64,000 bases of DNA from Saussurea involucrata (lineage: Eukaryota; Streptophyta; Magnoliopsida; Asterales; Asteraceae), in assembly GCA_033807775.1 (NCBI GenBank), contig CM066313.1:83081484-83145483 (forward strand), given 5' to 3'. The notes under the pieces are model-generated. The model did no database searches, was not told the origin of the DNA, and saw only the letters and a program-made list of their open reading frames with translations. This document shows, piece by piece, positions 45,757-56,076 of the stretch (within the stretch, counting starts at the first letter, position 1; each line of letters opens with the position of its first letter). Both the position numbers and the translations under genes were made by a program.

Positions 45757-45892
45757 TTGTGGATGAAATGAGAGAAGAGAAATCAAGGGAGAAAGCAATT
45801 CAAAGAAAGAAAGCAAGAGAGAAATCAAGAAAGAAAGCAAGAAACAAGTGTGAATTGTGAATTGCATATTACTGATATTTATGGATGAAATC

Positions 45893-46252
45893 TCAAAAGT
45901 GCAAATGAATTTCAACCACAAATCCGTCTTCAAAGTACAATAATTGTGAAAAAAACAGTAAAAGCATGCAAGATTCGTCTAAGTACAGGGGCTGAAAGTG
46001 TAAATTTTCAGGGACCAAAAGTGTAAAATTCGGGCCATCGCGGGCTGCGATCACGGGCAGGGACCAAAAGTGCACCGCGGCCAAAGTTGAGGGGCTTCGC
46101 GGGGCATTTGGGGCCAAAATACGTGCCACGTCACCGTATCCCGCGATCGCGGGACCTCATCGCGGGTATTTTGGGTATTTTTGCAAAATTGAAAAAATTT
46201 AGGGTATTTTGGTAACAGTTGATCAAACTTAGGGTATTTTAATTAATTTCCC
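45893..46252 (-). repeat. MULE-A right terminal inverted repeat
   Basis: Inverted partner of 41881-42240; palindrome at 46140-46153. Confidence 0.88.
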
Positions 46253-46261
46253 TATTTATTT

Positions 46262-46502
46262 TATATTATAAGAAAGTAGGATTGAAGAGCACAAAATTTA
46301 TTGAAACGTGATATGTTATAAAATGTATGAAAATAAAACATGTTTTTTATTAAATTTATCATTTATGGAATATACTTCCAAAAACATATTTTATGGCATA
46401 TAATTTAAAAATATATATTTAATGAGTTACAGATTGAAAAATGTCTATTTTAATAAATATACTTGTAAAAAATAATACGTCAATTTTATATATGTCAGTG
46501 GT
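46262..46502. other. Spacer between the two MULEs
   Basis: AT-rich, no feature seen. Confidence 0.6.
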
Positions 46503-46511
46503 TTTAAAATA

Positions 46512-46960
46512 GGAAAATTAATTAAAATACCCTAAGTTTGACCATCACTTACCAAAATGCCACAAATCTCTCCTATCTTACAAAAATGCCCCAAAAATCT
46601 GCGATGGAGCCCGCGATCGCGGGCCCCAGGCCACGTGTCACCAAACTTTGCCCACTTTGCTCGCGTTGGTCCCTCAAGAATGCCCGCGGTCCAGATTTCC
46701 CCCCTCAAGAATGCCCGTGTTGGCAGTTTTGGTCTCTGCCCGCGTTTGACTTCCTTTGACCCCCGCGATCGCGGGCTGACGTGGCACGAACTTTAGCCAA
46801 AAGTGCCCCGCGGAGCCCCTCAACTTTGGCCGCGGTGCACATTTGGCCCCTGCCCGCGATCGCAGCCCGCGATGGACCAAATTTTACAGTTTTGGTCCCT
46901 GGAAATTTACACTTTTGGTCCCTGTACTTAGACGAATCTTGCATGCTTTTACTGTTTTTT
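46512..46960 (+). repeat. MULE-B left terminal region
   Basis: The outer ~270 bp pairs with 55680-56067. The inner part (from about 46780) matches the MULE-A TIR (GCCCCTCAACTTTGGCCGCG), so this terminus is a composite. Palindromes at 46610-46623 and 46762-46775. Confidence 0.82.
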
Positions 46961-47142
46961 TCCACAATTATTGTACTTTGAAGACCGATTTGTGGTTGAA
47001 ATTCATTTGCATGTTTGAGATTTCATCCATAAATATCAGTAATATGCAATTCACAATTCACACTTGTTTATTGCTTTCTTTCTTGCTTTCTTTCTTTGAA
47101 TTGCTTTCTCTCTTGATTTCTCTTCTCTCATTTCATCCACAA

Positions 47143-47466
47143 ATGGCATCCTCATCAAACCCTAAGTCTACTCCTGAAAAAATGCCACCTCAAATCGAGG
47201 TTGCCATAGCAAAAAAAGAAAAGGAGATAGATGAACTAACAGAAGAGTGGAAAAAAATTATGGACAGGAAGGCAGTCCATTTGAGAAAGATCAAAGAGGA
47301 AGACAGGGAGATCAAAAGGATGAAAGGGGATATAAAAGCTCGGGAGGCTCGTGTTCGTCGAGAACAAGAAGCAATTCACCATATTCTGCAAGACTTCGCA
47401 ATTATTCAAGCGAAGGTAAACGAGAAGCAAGCTTGGATTGATGAAACTAAATCAATTTTTAAGTAG
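47143..47466 (+). CDS. 107-aa coiled-coil protein of MULE-B
   Basis: ATG at 47143 (MASSSNPKSTPEKMPPQIE), ends WIDETKSIFK. Same length as the MULE-A copy and intact. Differences in protein: Gly/Glu at residue 12, Phe/Leu, Glu/Lys and Ile/Lys; four further changes are silent. Retention of the frame in both copies, while the transposase of this copy is wrecked, hints that it matters for the element or that the copies are young. No known family. Confidence 0.7.
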   Translation: MASSSNPKSTPEKMPPQIEVAIAKKEKEIDELTEEWKKIMDRKAVHLRKIKEEDREIKRMKGDIKAREARVRREQEAIHHILQDFAIIQAKVNEKQAWIDETKSIFK

Positions 47467-47708
47467 GTGGTGGTTGTTTTAGTTGTTTTGTATTTTTTTG
47501 TTGTTTTGTATTTTTTTTACTGTGTTGTTGTTTGTATTTTTTTTACTGTGTTGTTGTTTTGTATTTTTTTGTTGTTGTTAATTTCTCTGAAAAGTAGTTT
47601 TTAAGCCGCTGAACCACGGTTAGGTTGGATACATCATGCAAGGTCAAGTCAGAGTTACCTCATTCGGATAAACAAACATAGGGTTTTGTTTGTTAATGAT
47701 GCTAGATT

Positions 47709-47894
47709 TTGCTAGCCGTACTCTATCCACGTGGGCCTACTCCTCTTGTAGAATATATGACAACCCTCAACTCATTTGCTAAAGTGTGTCCGGGTTGTGG
47801 TACACAATGGCCATACGTGGTTGCAAAAGCAGAAGCCGTTGAAGAAGGGTCAGAAAGATTGAAGATGAAGAGCATGTTGGATGGAATACAAACT
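47709..47894 (+). other. Conserved Cys-containing ORF segment in MULE-B
   Basis: Counterpart of 45005-45190: VEYMTTLNSFAKVCPGCGTQ, WPYVVAKAEAVEEGSER. A TAG precedes it in frame at 47703-47705. Function unknown. Confidence 0.4.
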
Positions 47895-48193
47895 AGCTGT
47901 GTTATCAATGTTCATTTAAAAGCATATGTATGTGTGTATATATAATATGAATATATATATATATATATCATTTACAAACTAGCTATGTTATCAATGTTCA
48001 TTTAGAAGCATATGTATGTATGTGTATATATAATATGAATATATATATCATTTACAAACTAGCTGTGTTATCAATGTTCATTTAAAAGCATATGTATGTG
48101 TGTATATATAATATGAATATATATATCATTTACAAACTAGTTGTGTTATCAATGTTCATTTAGAAGCATATGTATGTGTGTATATATATAATA

Positions 48194-48239
<46 letters not shown>
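47895..48239 (+). repeat. ~80 bp tandem repeats plus TA run
   Basis: Units containing ATCATTTACAAACTAGCT, TGTTATCAATGTTCATTTA and GCATATGTATGTGTG repeat about four times, then TA to 48239. The same units occur inverted at 50238-50430. Confidence 0.85.
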
Positions 48240-48242
<3 letters not shown>

Positions 48243-48965
48243 CAAATCAACGTTCAGATCAACAGTATCATATGTGTTTGTTCCATATGGTTCAAGCTGT
48301 GACGGGCCCGGGGTGTGACTGACTGAATGTCTCCTTGGCACGGTTGAAGGGGCGGGATTTGGACACTCTCCACGAGTGTGTCCTACGCATTGGCACCGAG
48401 TACATCTTCGTTGTATCGAACTTTCACCACGTGATGGACGTCGGTCGTTCTTTCTCGGTCTCCCGGCTCTGTTCTTATCCATTAAAGGTGGATAGCATGG
48501 CGGAAGCGGGTCGGGTGGATACACCCATGCTGCAGGGTGTCCAGCTGGGTTTATTACCTCCACGTATGTTTTCCGGTAATATTCGGACGTGAAGAAAGGT
48601 ACAGCCAAGTCGCTGCAATCTGTACGACCCATATATCTTGCTGCAGCGATGGCATGGCCGCACGGTAACCCAGATTTATCCCATTCGCGACAAGAACAAA
48701 AGTGGTCTTCCATATTCACAATCGCGTGAATATAGTCATCATGCACCTCGTACTTCCCATACCCGATTGCTCTTACCGGCCATGTCGCTGCACGACGCGC
48801 CCTGTACTGAACGATATTCTCCGTCGTTGGTGTGAGTGTATTTTGCATCTCAACTCTTTTTAGGCGTCGAATTTGGTACCACTCTTGTTGAAAGGCCCGA
48901 AAGTAGTCCATAAGATTAACAATCGGACATCTACGCGCAAAACGGGAGAGTGCATTCACAGACTC
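48240..48965 (-). pseudogene. MULE-B transposase C-terminal part (inverted piece)
   Basis: Minus strand from ESVNALSRFARRCPIVNLMD through the SWIM finger CSCREWDKSGLPCGH and knuckle CTRCQCVGHTRGEC to the normal stop, ending DTVDLNVDL. It corresponds to MULE-A 44260-44986. It is joined at 48964-48966 head-to-head to a plus-strand piece, so no complete product is possible. Confidence 0.88.
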
Positions 48966-50237
48966 AAGTTCTTGGAAGAGGGTTTCCAAAGTCACGCGCG
49001 GAAATCTGACAAAAGCAGATACGTAGTTGAATGTGCCAGAGAAAAGTGTGAGTGGAGGTTGTACGCGATTCACACGGGTCCCAAAGGAGGGGCGATAATG
49101 ATTAAAAAGTTGCACGGCGTACACACTTGTACGAGGACGCAACTTTATCCCCACCACAAACAAGCCGGCAAAAAGACTTTGGGTGCGATGCTGAAAAACA
49201 AATTTCTTGATGTTAGCAGGTCATTGCGTCCAAAGGACATCGTCCACGATGTTCACCGGCAGTTCGGCGTCACGATTGATTACCACCAAGCTTGGCGTGC
49301 GCGATGCCATGCACTGTTTATGGTGAGAGGTACGTTCGAGGAGTCGTATGAACGACTCCCGACATATTTATATAATTTGCAGCTGCAGAACCCTGGTACT
49401 GTCACGCAGCTACGGACCGATTCACGTCGACGGTTTGAGATGTGCTTCGTGGCCCTTGGACCCGTGGTACGTATTTTAACACGTCATATGTTTACACATT
49501 ATAAACTATAACATTTACAAATGAAAACCACCTATGTTTTTGCAGATCCGCACATTTTTGGCAAATCTACGTCGTGTCCTGATAATAGACGCAACCCATT
49601 TAAAGGGCCGTTACTTGGGTATGATGTTCATGGCGGTTGCCATGGACGGGGATAACTCCATCGTTCCAGTAGCTTTCGGCATAGGCAAGTCTGAAACCGG
49701 GGACGAGTGGACTTGGTTTATGTCCATGTTGAGACAAGCTATCAGAGACCCGCAAGGGTTGGTGTTTATGTCTGACAGGGCTCCTTCCATAAGCGCCGCA
49801 ATCTCTGCCATGTACCCAAACGCCCCTCACGCCATATGCTGTCGACATTTGGAGATGAACGCCAAATCCAAGGACAAACGTATTACCACCTACAAGGATG
49901 TCTATTGGGCGGCATGAAGAGCATATACAGATCGGGAGTTTAACAAGTACATGAATATCCACCCGACCCGCTTCCACCATGCTATCCACCTTTAATGGAT
50001 AAGAACAGGGTCGGGAGACCGAGAAAGAACGACCGACGTCCATCACGTGGTGAAAGTTCGATACAACGAAGATGTACTCGGTGCCAATGCGTATGACACA
50101 CTCGTGGAGAGTGTCCAAATCCCGCCCCTTCAACCGTGCCAAGGAGACATTCAGTCAGTCACACCCCGGGCCCGTCACAGCTTGAACCATATGGAACAAA
50201 CACATATGATATTGTTGATCTAAACGCTGATTTGTAA
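48966..50237 (+). pseudogene. MULE-B transposase middle and end (plus-strand piece)
   Basis: Starts mid-protein (KFLEEGFQSHARKSDKSRYV). It covers the DNA-binding domain, the intron (about 49468-49543, GTACGT...TTTGCAG), the catalytic part with LIIDATHLKGRYLG and FMSDRAPSI, then TGA in VYWAA-stop at 49915-49917. A deletion then joins codons equivalent to MULE-A 44145 and 44706 (ACATGAATAT|CCACCCG), removing the catalytic Glu and SWIM finger. The end resumes to DIVDLNADL. The N-terminal ~220 codons are missing. Confidence 0.87.
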
Positions 50238-50430
50238 TATATATATATATATATATATTCATATTATATATATACACACATACATATGCTTCTAAATGAA
50301 TATTGATAACACAGCTAGTTTGTAAATGATATATATATTCATATTATATATACACACATACATATGCTTCTAAATGAACATTGATAACACAGCTACTTTG
50401 TAAATGATAAATATATTCATATTCCTATAT
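50238..50430 (-). repeat. Inverted copy of the 80 bp tandem repeats
   Basis: Same units as 47895-48239 on the other strand (CATATGCTTCTAAATGAA, TTGATAACACAGCTAGTTTG), two to three copies. Together with the transposase pieces this makes a large imperfect palindrome. Confidence 0.83.
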
Positions 50431-51834
50431 GAGAGCTTCGAAACGATATATAATGCGTCCAAAATGGAGTATGTGTGAAAGAGATATCGATATTCAAAGT
50501 TGAGTAATTGGATGAAATTAACAAAAACCAAATGAAGTAAACACTAAGTCAACCACAATACTTTAACAAAATAAGTTAATACTAAAAATAAAAATTATTT
50601 AATGTTACATAAACAACCTAACTTTGATTTATTTGACAATGCGCATAAATGGACTCCGCCATATGTATGCGAAATGCCTTGGCCTCGGCCTCGGTCTGGT
50701 CAGGGTGTACAAATACCACATCGTTATTTATCAAGATGCTGGCATTACGGCATACCCAGACACCGCAATCCGCATTCATCCCGGCCTGCTGGGGTGTATT
50801 CTTGGCGAACTTATGGCGAAAGAGCTCTGACCTATCGCGACGCCTCGTGTCCTTGACCCGACAAAAGAAGTCAAATAGCACATCTTTAAACCTTCTCATC
50901 TGGTCTTCCAATTGGTCTCTGAAGAGACTGGCACTATCGCTGTCATATATGGTCATGGTCATAGCGTCAAGCTCAAACACTCCGAGCAGCCAATGTTTGG
51001 GATGAATGCATATAGGGATGTACACCTGAAATATTACAATATTAGACAACTTAGTTAGCAACAAAACAACTTAAATAAAATAAGAGTAAAACGATTTACA
51101 TACCACATCGAGGAGAGCCCAAGAAACCCCTTCTACGCCGTTGCATGAGTTGGCCACGGAGGCGGGACCTTCATGGGGGAGCACCAGGTAGGCAAAGAAA
51201 ATACTATACATTATGGTCCACCTGGTGTCTGTTCCACGATGTCTTTGCAACAGCGAGACCCAACAATCGATGTGCTATACATAAAAAATAGATGGTTAGA
51301 CATGTAATATAAATATATTTGATTATATGACTATAGTTAAACTTCATACTAACCACATCCTGTAACTCAGACTCCAAAGGGTCATCCGCCAGCAATACAT
51401 GGAAAAAGCGGGGGGTGATTTCCAAGCTCAAGTAAGGGACGAATATCATGGGGGATAGGTGACCAGTCCGACACATCCTCAAATTTCCGATGCCGGTTGA
51501 GGCTCCGGTGAAGGGACCTTTCCCTTTTTCTTTCCTCCCTTCTTTCCCCCCGCTTTCTTTGCTTGTTTTTTAGCGGCCGGTGGTGTCGTAGATCCTTGTT
51601 GGCCAAACGGGTGACGAAACCATTGTGAAATTTTATGCGACCGCTTTTGAGGGAGCGGGGTCACCTGTGGTGGTGGATCTACAACCTCCATCGGGTCATC
51701 TTTCGGCTCCGAGAAGTGATCCGAGAAGTGATCCTGGATAATAGGAGACCCCGTCTGAAAATTAAGTTATTAGATGTTTTAAGTACAATTTAGGAAATGT
51801 TCACAATTAAACCAAAACTACCAAAATAACTTAC

Positions 51835-52413
51835 AGTATGCATTTCCGGCCTGTAATAGTCTCCGGCCGAACCGCCAAAGATGTCCGTGATTCCTGTGGT
51901 GGCGAACGTCGTTTGGGACATCCCGGCCCCCGACATCCCGGCCTGCGTGACATTGATCATAAAAATAGTTACAAAAATAGTAACAAACATATAACTATAA
52001 TGGTTTCTCAGTGTCACTTACACTCTCCGGGATAGTAGAATAGGATGTGGTGGCGAACGTCGTTTGGGACATCCCGGCCCCCGACATCCCGGCCTGCGTG
52101 ACATTGATCATTAAAATAGTTACAAAATTAGGAACAAACATATAACTATAATGGTTTCTCAGTGTCACTTACACTCTCCGGGATAGTAGAATAGGATGTG
52201 GTGGCGAACGTCGTTTGGGACATCCAGACCCCCGACATCCCGACCTGCGTGACATTGATCATTATAAGAGTTACAAACTTAGAAACAAACATATAACTAT
52301 AATGGTTACTCAGTGTCACTTACATTTTCAGGGAATGACGAATAGGATGTGGTGGCAAACGTCGCATGTGCCCCCTGTCCGAACGGAGCGGTGATCGGTG
52401 TCGTACTCGACAT
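51835..52413 (-). repeat. Tandemly amplified exon-intron unit (~151 bp) in the Ulp1-type gene
   Basis: Four successive exons share the word SQTTFATT or HATFATT followed by SYS(T/S); each is bounded by CACGCAG acceptors or a TTTTAG acceptor and GTAAGT donors. Units at 52173 and 52022 are both 72 nt exons and repeat at 151 bp. All are phase 0, so copies can be added without breaking the frame. Confidence 0.85.
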
Positions 52414-53892
52414 CTAAAACAAATTTAGAACGTAATATTAATATACAAACTAAATAAACGTGGCCAACAAATTAAGTTAAACACTAACATGGACAGCGCT
52501 AAACTGTCTGTAGACTCCCTCCAGAAACTGTACACCTGACTCTAGCGGCCCGTGGACGTAGTCCCACAGGTACTCATGACAGCCACGCTGTGGCTCGTAG
52601 GAAGGGGCCGCCTGATATGGATCGTAAGGGGGCGGCTGGTAGGAGGAGGAAGGGGGCCGCAGATAGGAGGAGGTAGGGGGCGGCGGATAGGAGGAGGAAG
52701 GGGGCTGTTGATATCTACCGGAAGGGGGCCTGTCGTCGCCTTCCTCATCTTCGTCAGATGTGGAAGGAGAGGGACGTCGAGCCCTTGCCGCCTCTGCGTC
52801 AATAAAGGCCACGTTGTCTCTGTACCAATCCGTGTCCATCTCGTCGGTAGTAGGCTCAAGGCGAGCGAAAGGCAAGAGTGGCAGCTAAATATATGATAAA
52901 ACATAAAAAAAAAATAAGCGGGACTAACGTATGCAAATTGTAAACATAGTAAAAGAACATACATGTCTAGATTCATTGAAGAACTGAACCCAAAGCGACC
53001 TACTTAGGGTAACACGCTTGTCCCAACGGGTTCCCCTAAGTACTCGGTCGTCGCGCTTGACGAAATATCGGATTGATACGGGAAACATCTCCAAGATCCA
53101 TATCTGGAATTAGACAAGAAGAGCAAGTACGTAAAAAGAAAAGCCAAACAGTTTGTATGTATTATTAACAATTGTTATACTACGTATCTAACCTTGAAGG
53201 CGTATGTAAAACCACAAAGGTTCATCTTTCCATGTCGATCGGAGTCGCGTCTGGTTATGGCTCGGTGCAAGATTGAGTAGCAATGTGTCCAGATATGGCT
53301 ACCCCACGGGTAGCTGTTAAACAGCTCAAGGTCCTCGACGGCCCTAAGGACCGTCGAGGAAGCATACTGGCTATACTCACGGCCCATGAAGCCCATATCC
53401 ACGATCACCACCAAGCATACACGGACAACATCGGCGTCGCTTAGGGCACTAAGGCCCTCTTTCATCATGTCCCGGGCTGCCTTCAGCTTCAAACGAGATG
53501 CTGAAATGCCCCAAACCCTAGGAACGAAGGAGCAGTCTGCTAAGGGAGGAAGGGGGAGCCTCTCCAAAACGTAGTCCTGTAATTAGACAGAACTCACGAC
53601 GCCCAAAATGCAATCGATCGCCGAAGAAATCAAAATGCATCTCCTCCGGCTCAGCGTTGGCGTCCTCGACCTCCAACTGTAGAAACATGTGTACTAGCGT
53701 AGGGTCGCTAGCAGAGTAAGACACATCCATCCATGGCCCGAATGGTGTCCCTCTAAAGATAACCTCAAGGGTATCCGCGCGATCACCTAATCCCCTAAAG
53801 CGGTTTCTTAAGTCCTCGATGTAGGCAACTTTGCACTTTAGCGTCAAGTCGATGTTAAAGAAATCCCTCTACATAGTCATTCACAGATGTTA

Positions 53893-54285
53893 TAGTTAGT
53901 GTTATATATAGATGTTGCGGTTTATTTTATTTCAACGTATAATAGTGTTATAAATAGATAAAGTGCGGTTTATTTTATTTCAACGTATAATAGTGTTATA
54001 TATAGATGTTGCGGTTTATTTTATTTCAACGTATAATAGTGTTATAAATAGATAAAGTGCGGTTTATTTTATTTCATCGTAAAATAGTGTTATATATAGA
54101 GGTTGCGGTTTATTTTATTTCAACGTATAATAGTGTTATATATACATGTTGCGGTTTATTTTATTTCAACGTATCATATTGTTATATATACATGTTGCGG
54201 TTTATTTTATTTCAACGTATCATATTGTTATATATACATGTTGCGGTTTATTTTATTTCAACGTATCATATTGTTATATATACAC
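53893..54285. repeat. 46-47 bp tandem repeat in the first intron of the Ulp1-type gene
   Basis: About eight units with GCGGTTTATTTTATTTCAACGTATAATAGTG-type sequence (word TTTATTTTATTTCAACGTAT). ORFs across it are repeat artefacts. Confidence 0.9.
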
Positions 54286-55340
54286 ACTTTTAAGAATTAT
54301 TTTTATAAAAACACACTCTTAACAAATATTTTTATAAAAAACACATTCTTAACATTTTTTTATAAAAACACACTCTTTAAAATTATTTTTATAAAAACAA
54401 TCTCTTAACAATTTTTTTATAAAAAACATTCTTAACAATGTTTTTTTATAAAAATACAATGTATCAATTTTTTTATAAAAACACACTTTTAAGAATTATT
54501 TTTATAACACACTCTTAACAAATTTTAAAAAAAAACACATTTTTAACATTTTTTTATAAAAACACATTCTTAACAATTTTTTATAAAAAATACATTCTTA
54601 ACAATTTTTTTATAAAAACACACCCTTAACAATTTTTTATAAAAAAACACATTTTTAACAATTTTTATAAAAACACACTCTTAACAATTTTTTATAAAAA
54701 ACTGTTTTTATAAAAAATTGTTAAGGGTGTGTTTTTATAAAAAAATTGTTAAGAGTGTGTTTTTATAAAAAAAAAACATTTTTAACATTTTTTTTATAAA
54801 AACACACCCTTAACAATTTTATTATAAAAAACACGTTTTTAATTTTTTTTATAAAAACACATTGTTAACATTTTTTTATAAAAGAACACTCTTAACAATT
54901 TTTTTATGAAAAAACACACTATAACAACATACACATTATAACATACAAATATCAAATTCAAACATAAAACCATAAAACTATAACAATTTTTTATAAAAAC
55001 ACACTCTTAACAAATTTTTATAAAAAAACACATTTTTAACAATTTTTTTATAAAAACTGTTTTTATAAAAAAAATTAACAATTTTTTTATAAAAAAACAC
55101 ATTATAAAAACCATAAAACTATAACATTTTTTTATAAAAACACACTCTTAACAATTTTTTTATAAAAAACACGTTTTTAATTTTTTTTTATAAAAACACA
55201 TTGTTGTTAACAATTTTTTTATAAAAACACACTCTTAACAATTTTTTTATAAAAAAACACTCTTAACAATTTTTTTATGAAAAAACACACTATAACAACA
55301 TACACATTATAACATACAAATATCACATTCAAACATAAAA
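54286..55340. repeat. AT-rich ~29 bp repeats (AACACACTCTTAACAATTTT) in the same intron
   Basis: Over 25 irregular units with TTTTTTATAAAAACACACTC and TTAACAATTTTTT. A short segment at 54705-54770 is inverted, forming a hairpin with its neighbours. A ~90 bp block (ACACTATAACAACATACACA) occurs at 54910 and 55285. Confidence 0.85.
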
Positions 55341-55679
55341 CCATACATATCATGTTAAACATACAACATATTCAAACATAATTTATAAACACTCTAACAA
55401 CCTACAAATCATATATCTTAACTTAAAATAACATACAAAAAATAACAAAAAAACATAAAAGAAACATACCATAGAGGTAATACGAGACATCTTCACAAAA
55501 CGCGAACGTGTTCCACACGACACAATTGAGAGAGTGGGAGAAAATTGAGAGAGAGTGGGAGTAAAAAATTGAGAGTGTTATAAAAAATGAGATGGAGCCG
55601 AATTGGTCCCCCCCCCCTCCCCATTTATAGTGCGGCCGAAGAAAAGAATTAGGGTTTTGGTCCTCAAAGTCATTTTAGG

Positions 55680-56067
55680 GTTAACCCTGTGCCGACACGT
55701 GGCACTTTAGCCCGCGATCGCGGGGGTCAAAGGAAGTCAAACGCGGGCAGGGACCAAAACTGCTAACACGGGCATTCTTGAGGGGGGACACGTGGCACTT
55801 TAGCCCGCGATCGCGGGGGTCAAAGGAAGTCAAACGCGGGCAGGGACCAAAACTGCCAACACGGGCATTCTTGAGGGGGGAAAGCTGGACCGCGGGCATT
55901 CTTGAGGGACCAACGCGGGCAAAGTGGGCAAAGTTTGGTGACACGTGGCCTGGGGCCCGCGATCGCGGGCTCCATCGTGGATTTTTGGGGCATTTTTGTA
56001 AGATGGGAGAGATTTGTGGCATTTTGGTAACTCGAAGTTGGACTTTTGGCATTTTAATTAATTTCCC
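55680..56067 (-). repeat. MULE-B right terminal inverted repeat with a 94 bp tandem duplication
   Basis: The unit beginning ACACGTGGCACTTTAGCCCG occurs at about 55695 and 55788. Palindromes at 55711-55724, 55804-55817 and 55956-55969. Confidence 0.85.
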
Positions 56068-56076
56068 TTTAAAATA

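Larger units (their letters stand above)
41881..46252 (+). mobile_element. MULE-A: Mutator-like element with transposase and coiled-coil ORF
   Basis: Ends GGGAAATTAATTAAAATACC and its inverse at 46233-46252. Inverted similarity runs ~360 bp on each side, including the CG-rich stretch. TATTTATTT at 41872-41880 is repeated exactly at 46253-46261 (9 bp TSD). It encodes a mudrA-like transposase on plus and a 107-aa coiled-coil protein on minus, convergently arranged. Apart from one in-frame TGA the transposase is intact, so this is close to an autonomous element. Confidence 0.92.
50618..55490 (-). pseudogene. Multi-exon DUF1985 / Ulp1-type cysteine protease gene in MULE-B
   Basis: Exons (minus, my splice reading): 55490-55470, 53868-53193, 53103-52963, 52884-52489, 52413-52324, 52244-52173, 52093-52022, 51942-51835, 51754-51354, 51274-51104, 51025-50618. 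All junctions are GT-AG and phase 0. N-terminal region: LTLKCKVAYIEDLRNRFRGL, LHFGRREFCLITGLRFG (DUF1985 hallmark), SDADVVRVCLVVIVDMGFMG, NSYPWGSHIW, GFTYAFK-IWILEMFP. Middle: Pro/Ser/Tyr-rich (PPSSSYPPPPTSSYL) and a Lys-rich patch. C-terminus: Ulp1/C48 fold with His in HPKHWLLGVFEL, Asp in TIYDSDS, Gln and Cys in QQAGMNADCGVWVC. Such proteases cleave SUMO-like modifiers. Two single-base frame changes (near 53570 and between about 51530 and 51470) make this copy probably defective; the protease triad itself is intact. Confidence 0.82.
46512..56067 (-). mobile_element. MULE-B: Mutator-like element carrying a Ulp1-type protease gene
   Basis: Left GGAAAATTAATTAAAATACC and right GGCATTTTAATTAATTTCCC are inverted. 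TTTAAAATA at 46503-46511 recurs exactly at 56068-56076 (9 bp TSD). From left to right it holds: TIR, coiled-coil ORF (+), Cys segment (+), transposase C-terminal part (-), transposase middle and end (+), a multi-exon DUF1985/Ulp1 gene (-), right TIR. The left half is inverted relative to MULE-A. Its transposase is unusable, so movement would need a partner such as a MULE-A-type enzyme. Ulp1-bearing MULEs are known as Kaonashi (Arabidopsis) and CUMULE (melon). Confidence 0.92.

Noticed and set aside
53558..53590. A 21 bp GTGAGT...TTACAG intron in the Ulp1-type gene
   Set aside because: Too short for a plant intron, length divisible by three so it would not repair the frame, and it would remove the conserved DUF1985 motif EFCLITG.
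54057..54408. ORFs reading MRFILFQRIIVLYIHVAVYF repeatedly
   Set aside because: Product of the 46-47 bp intron minisatellite.
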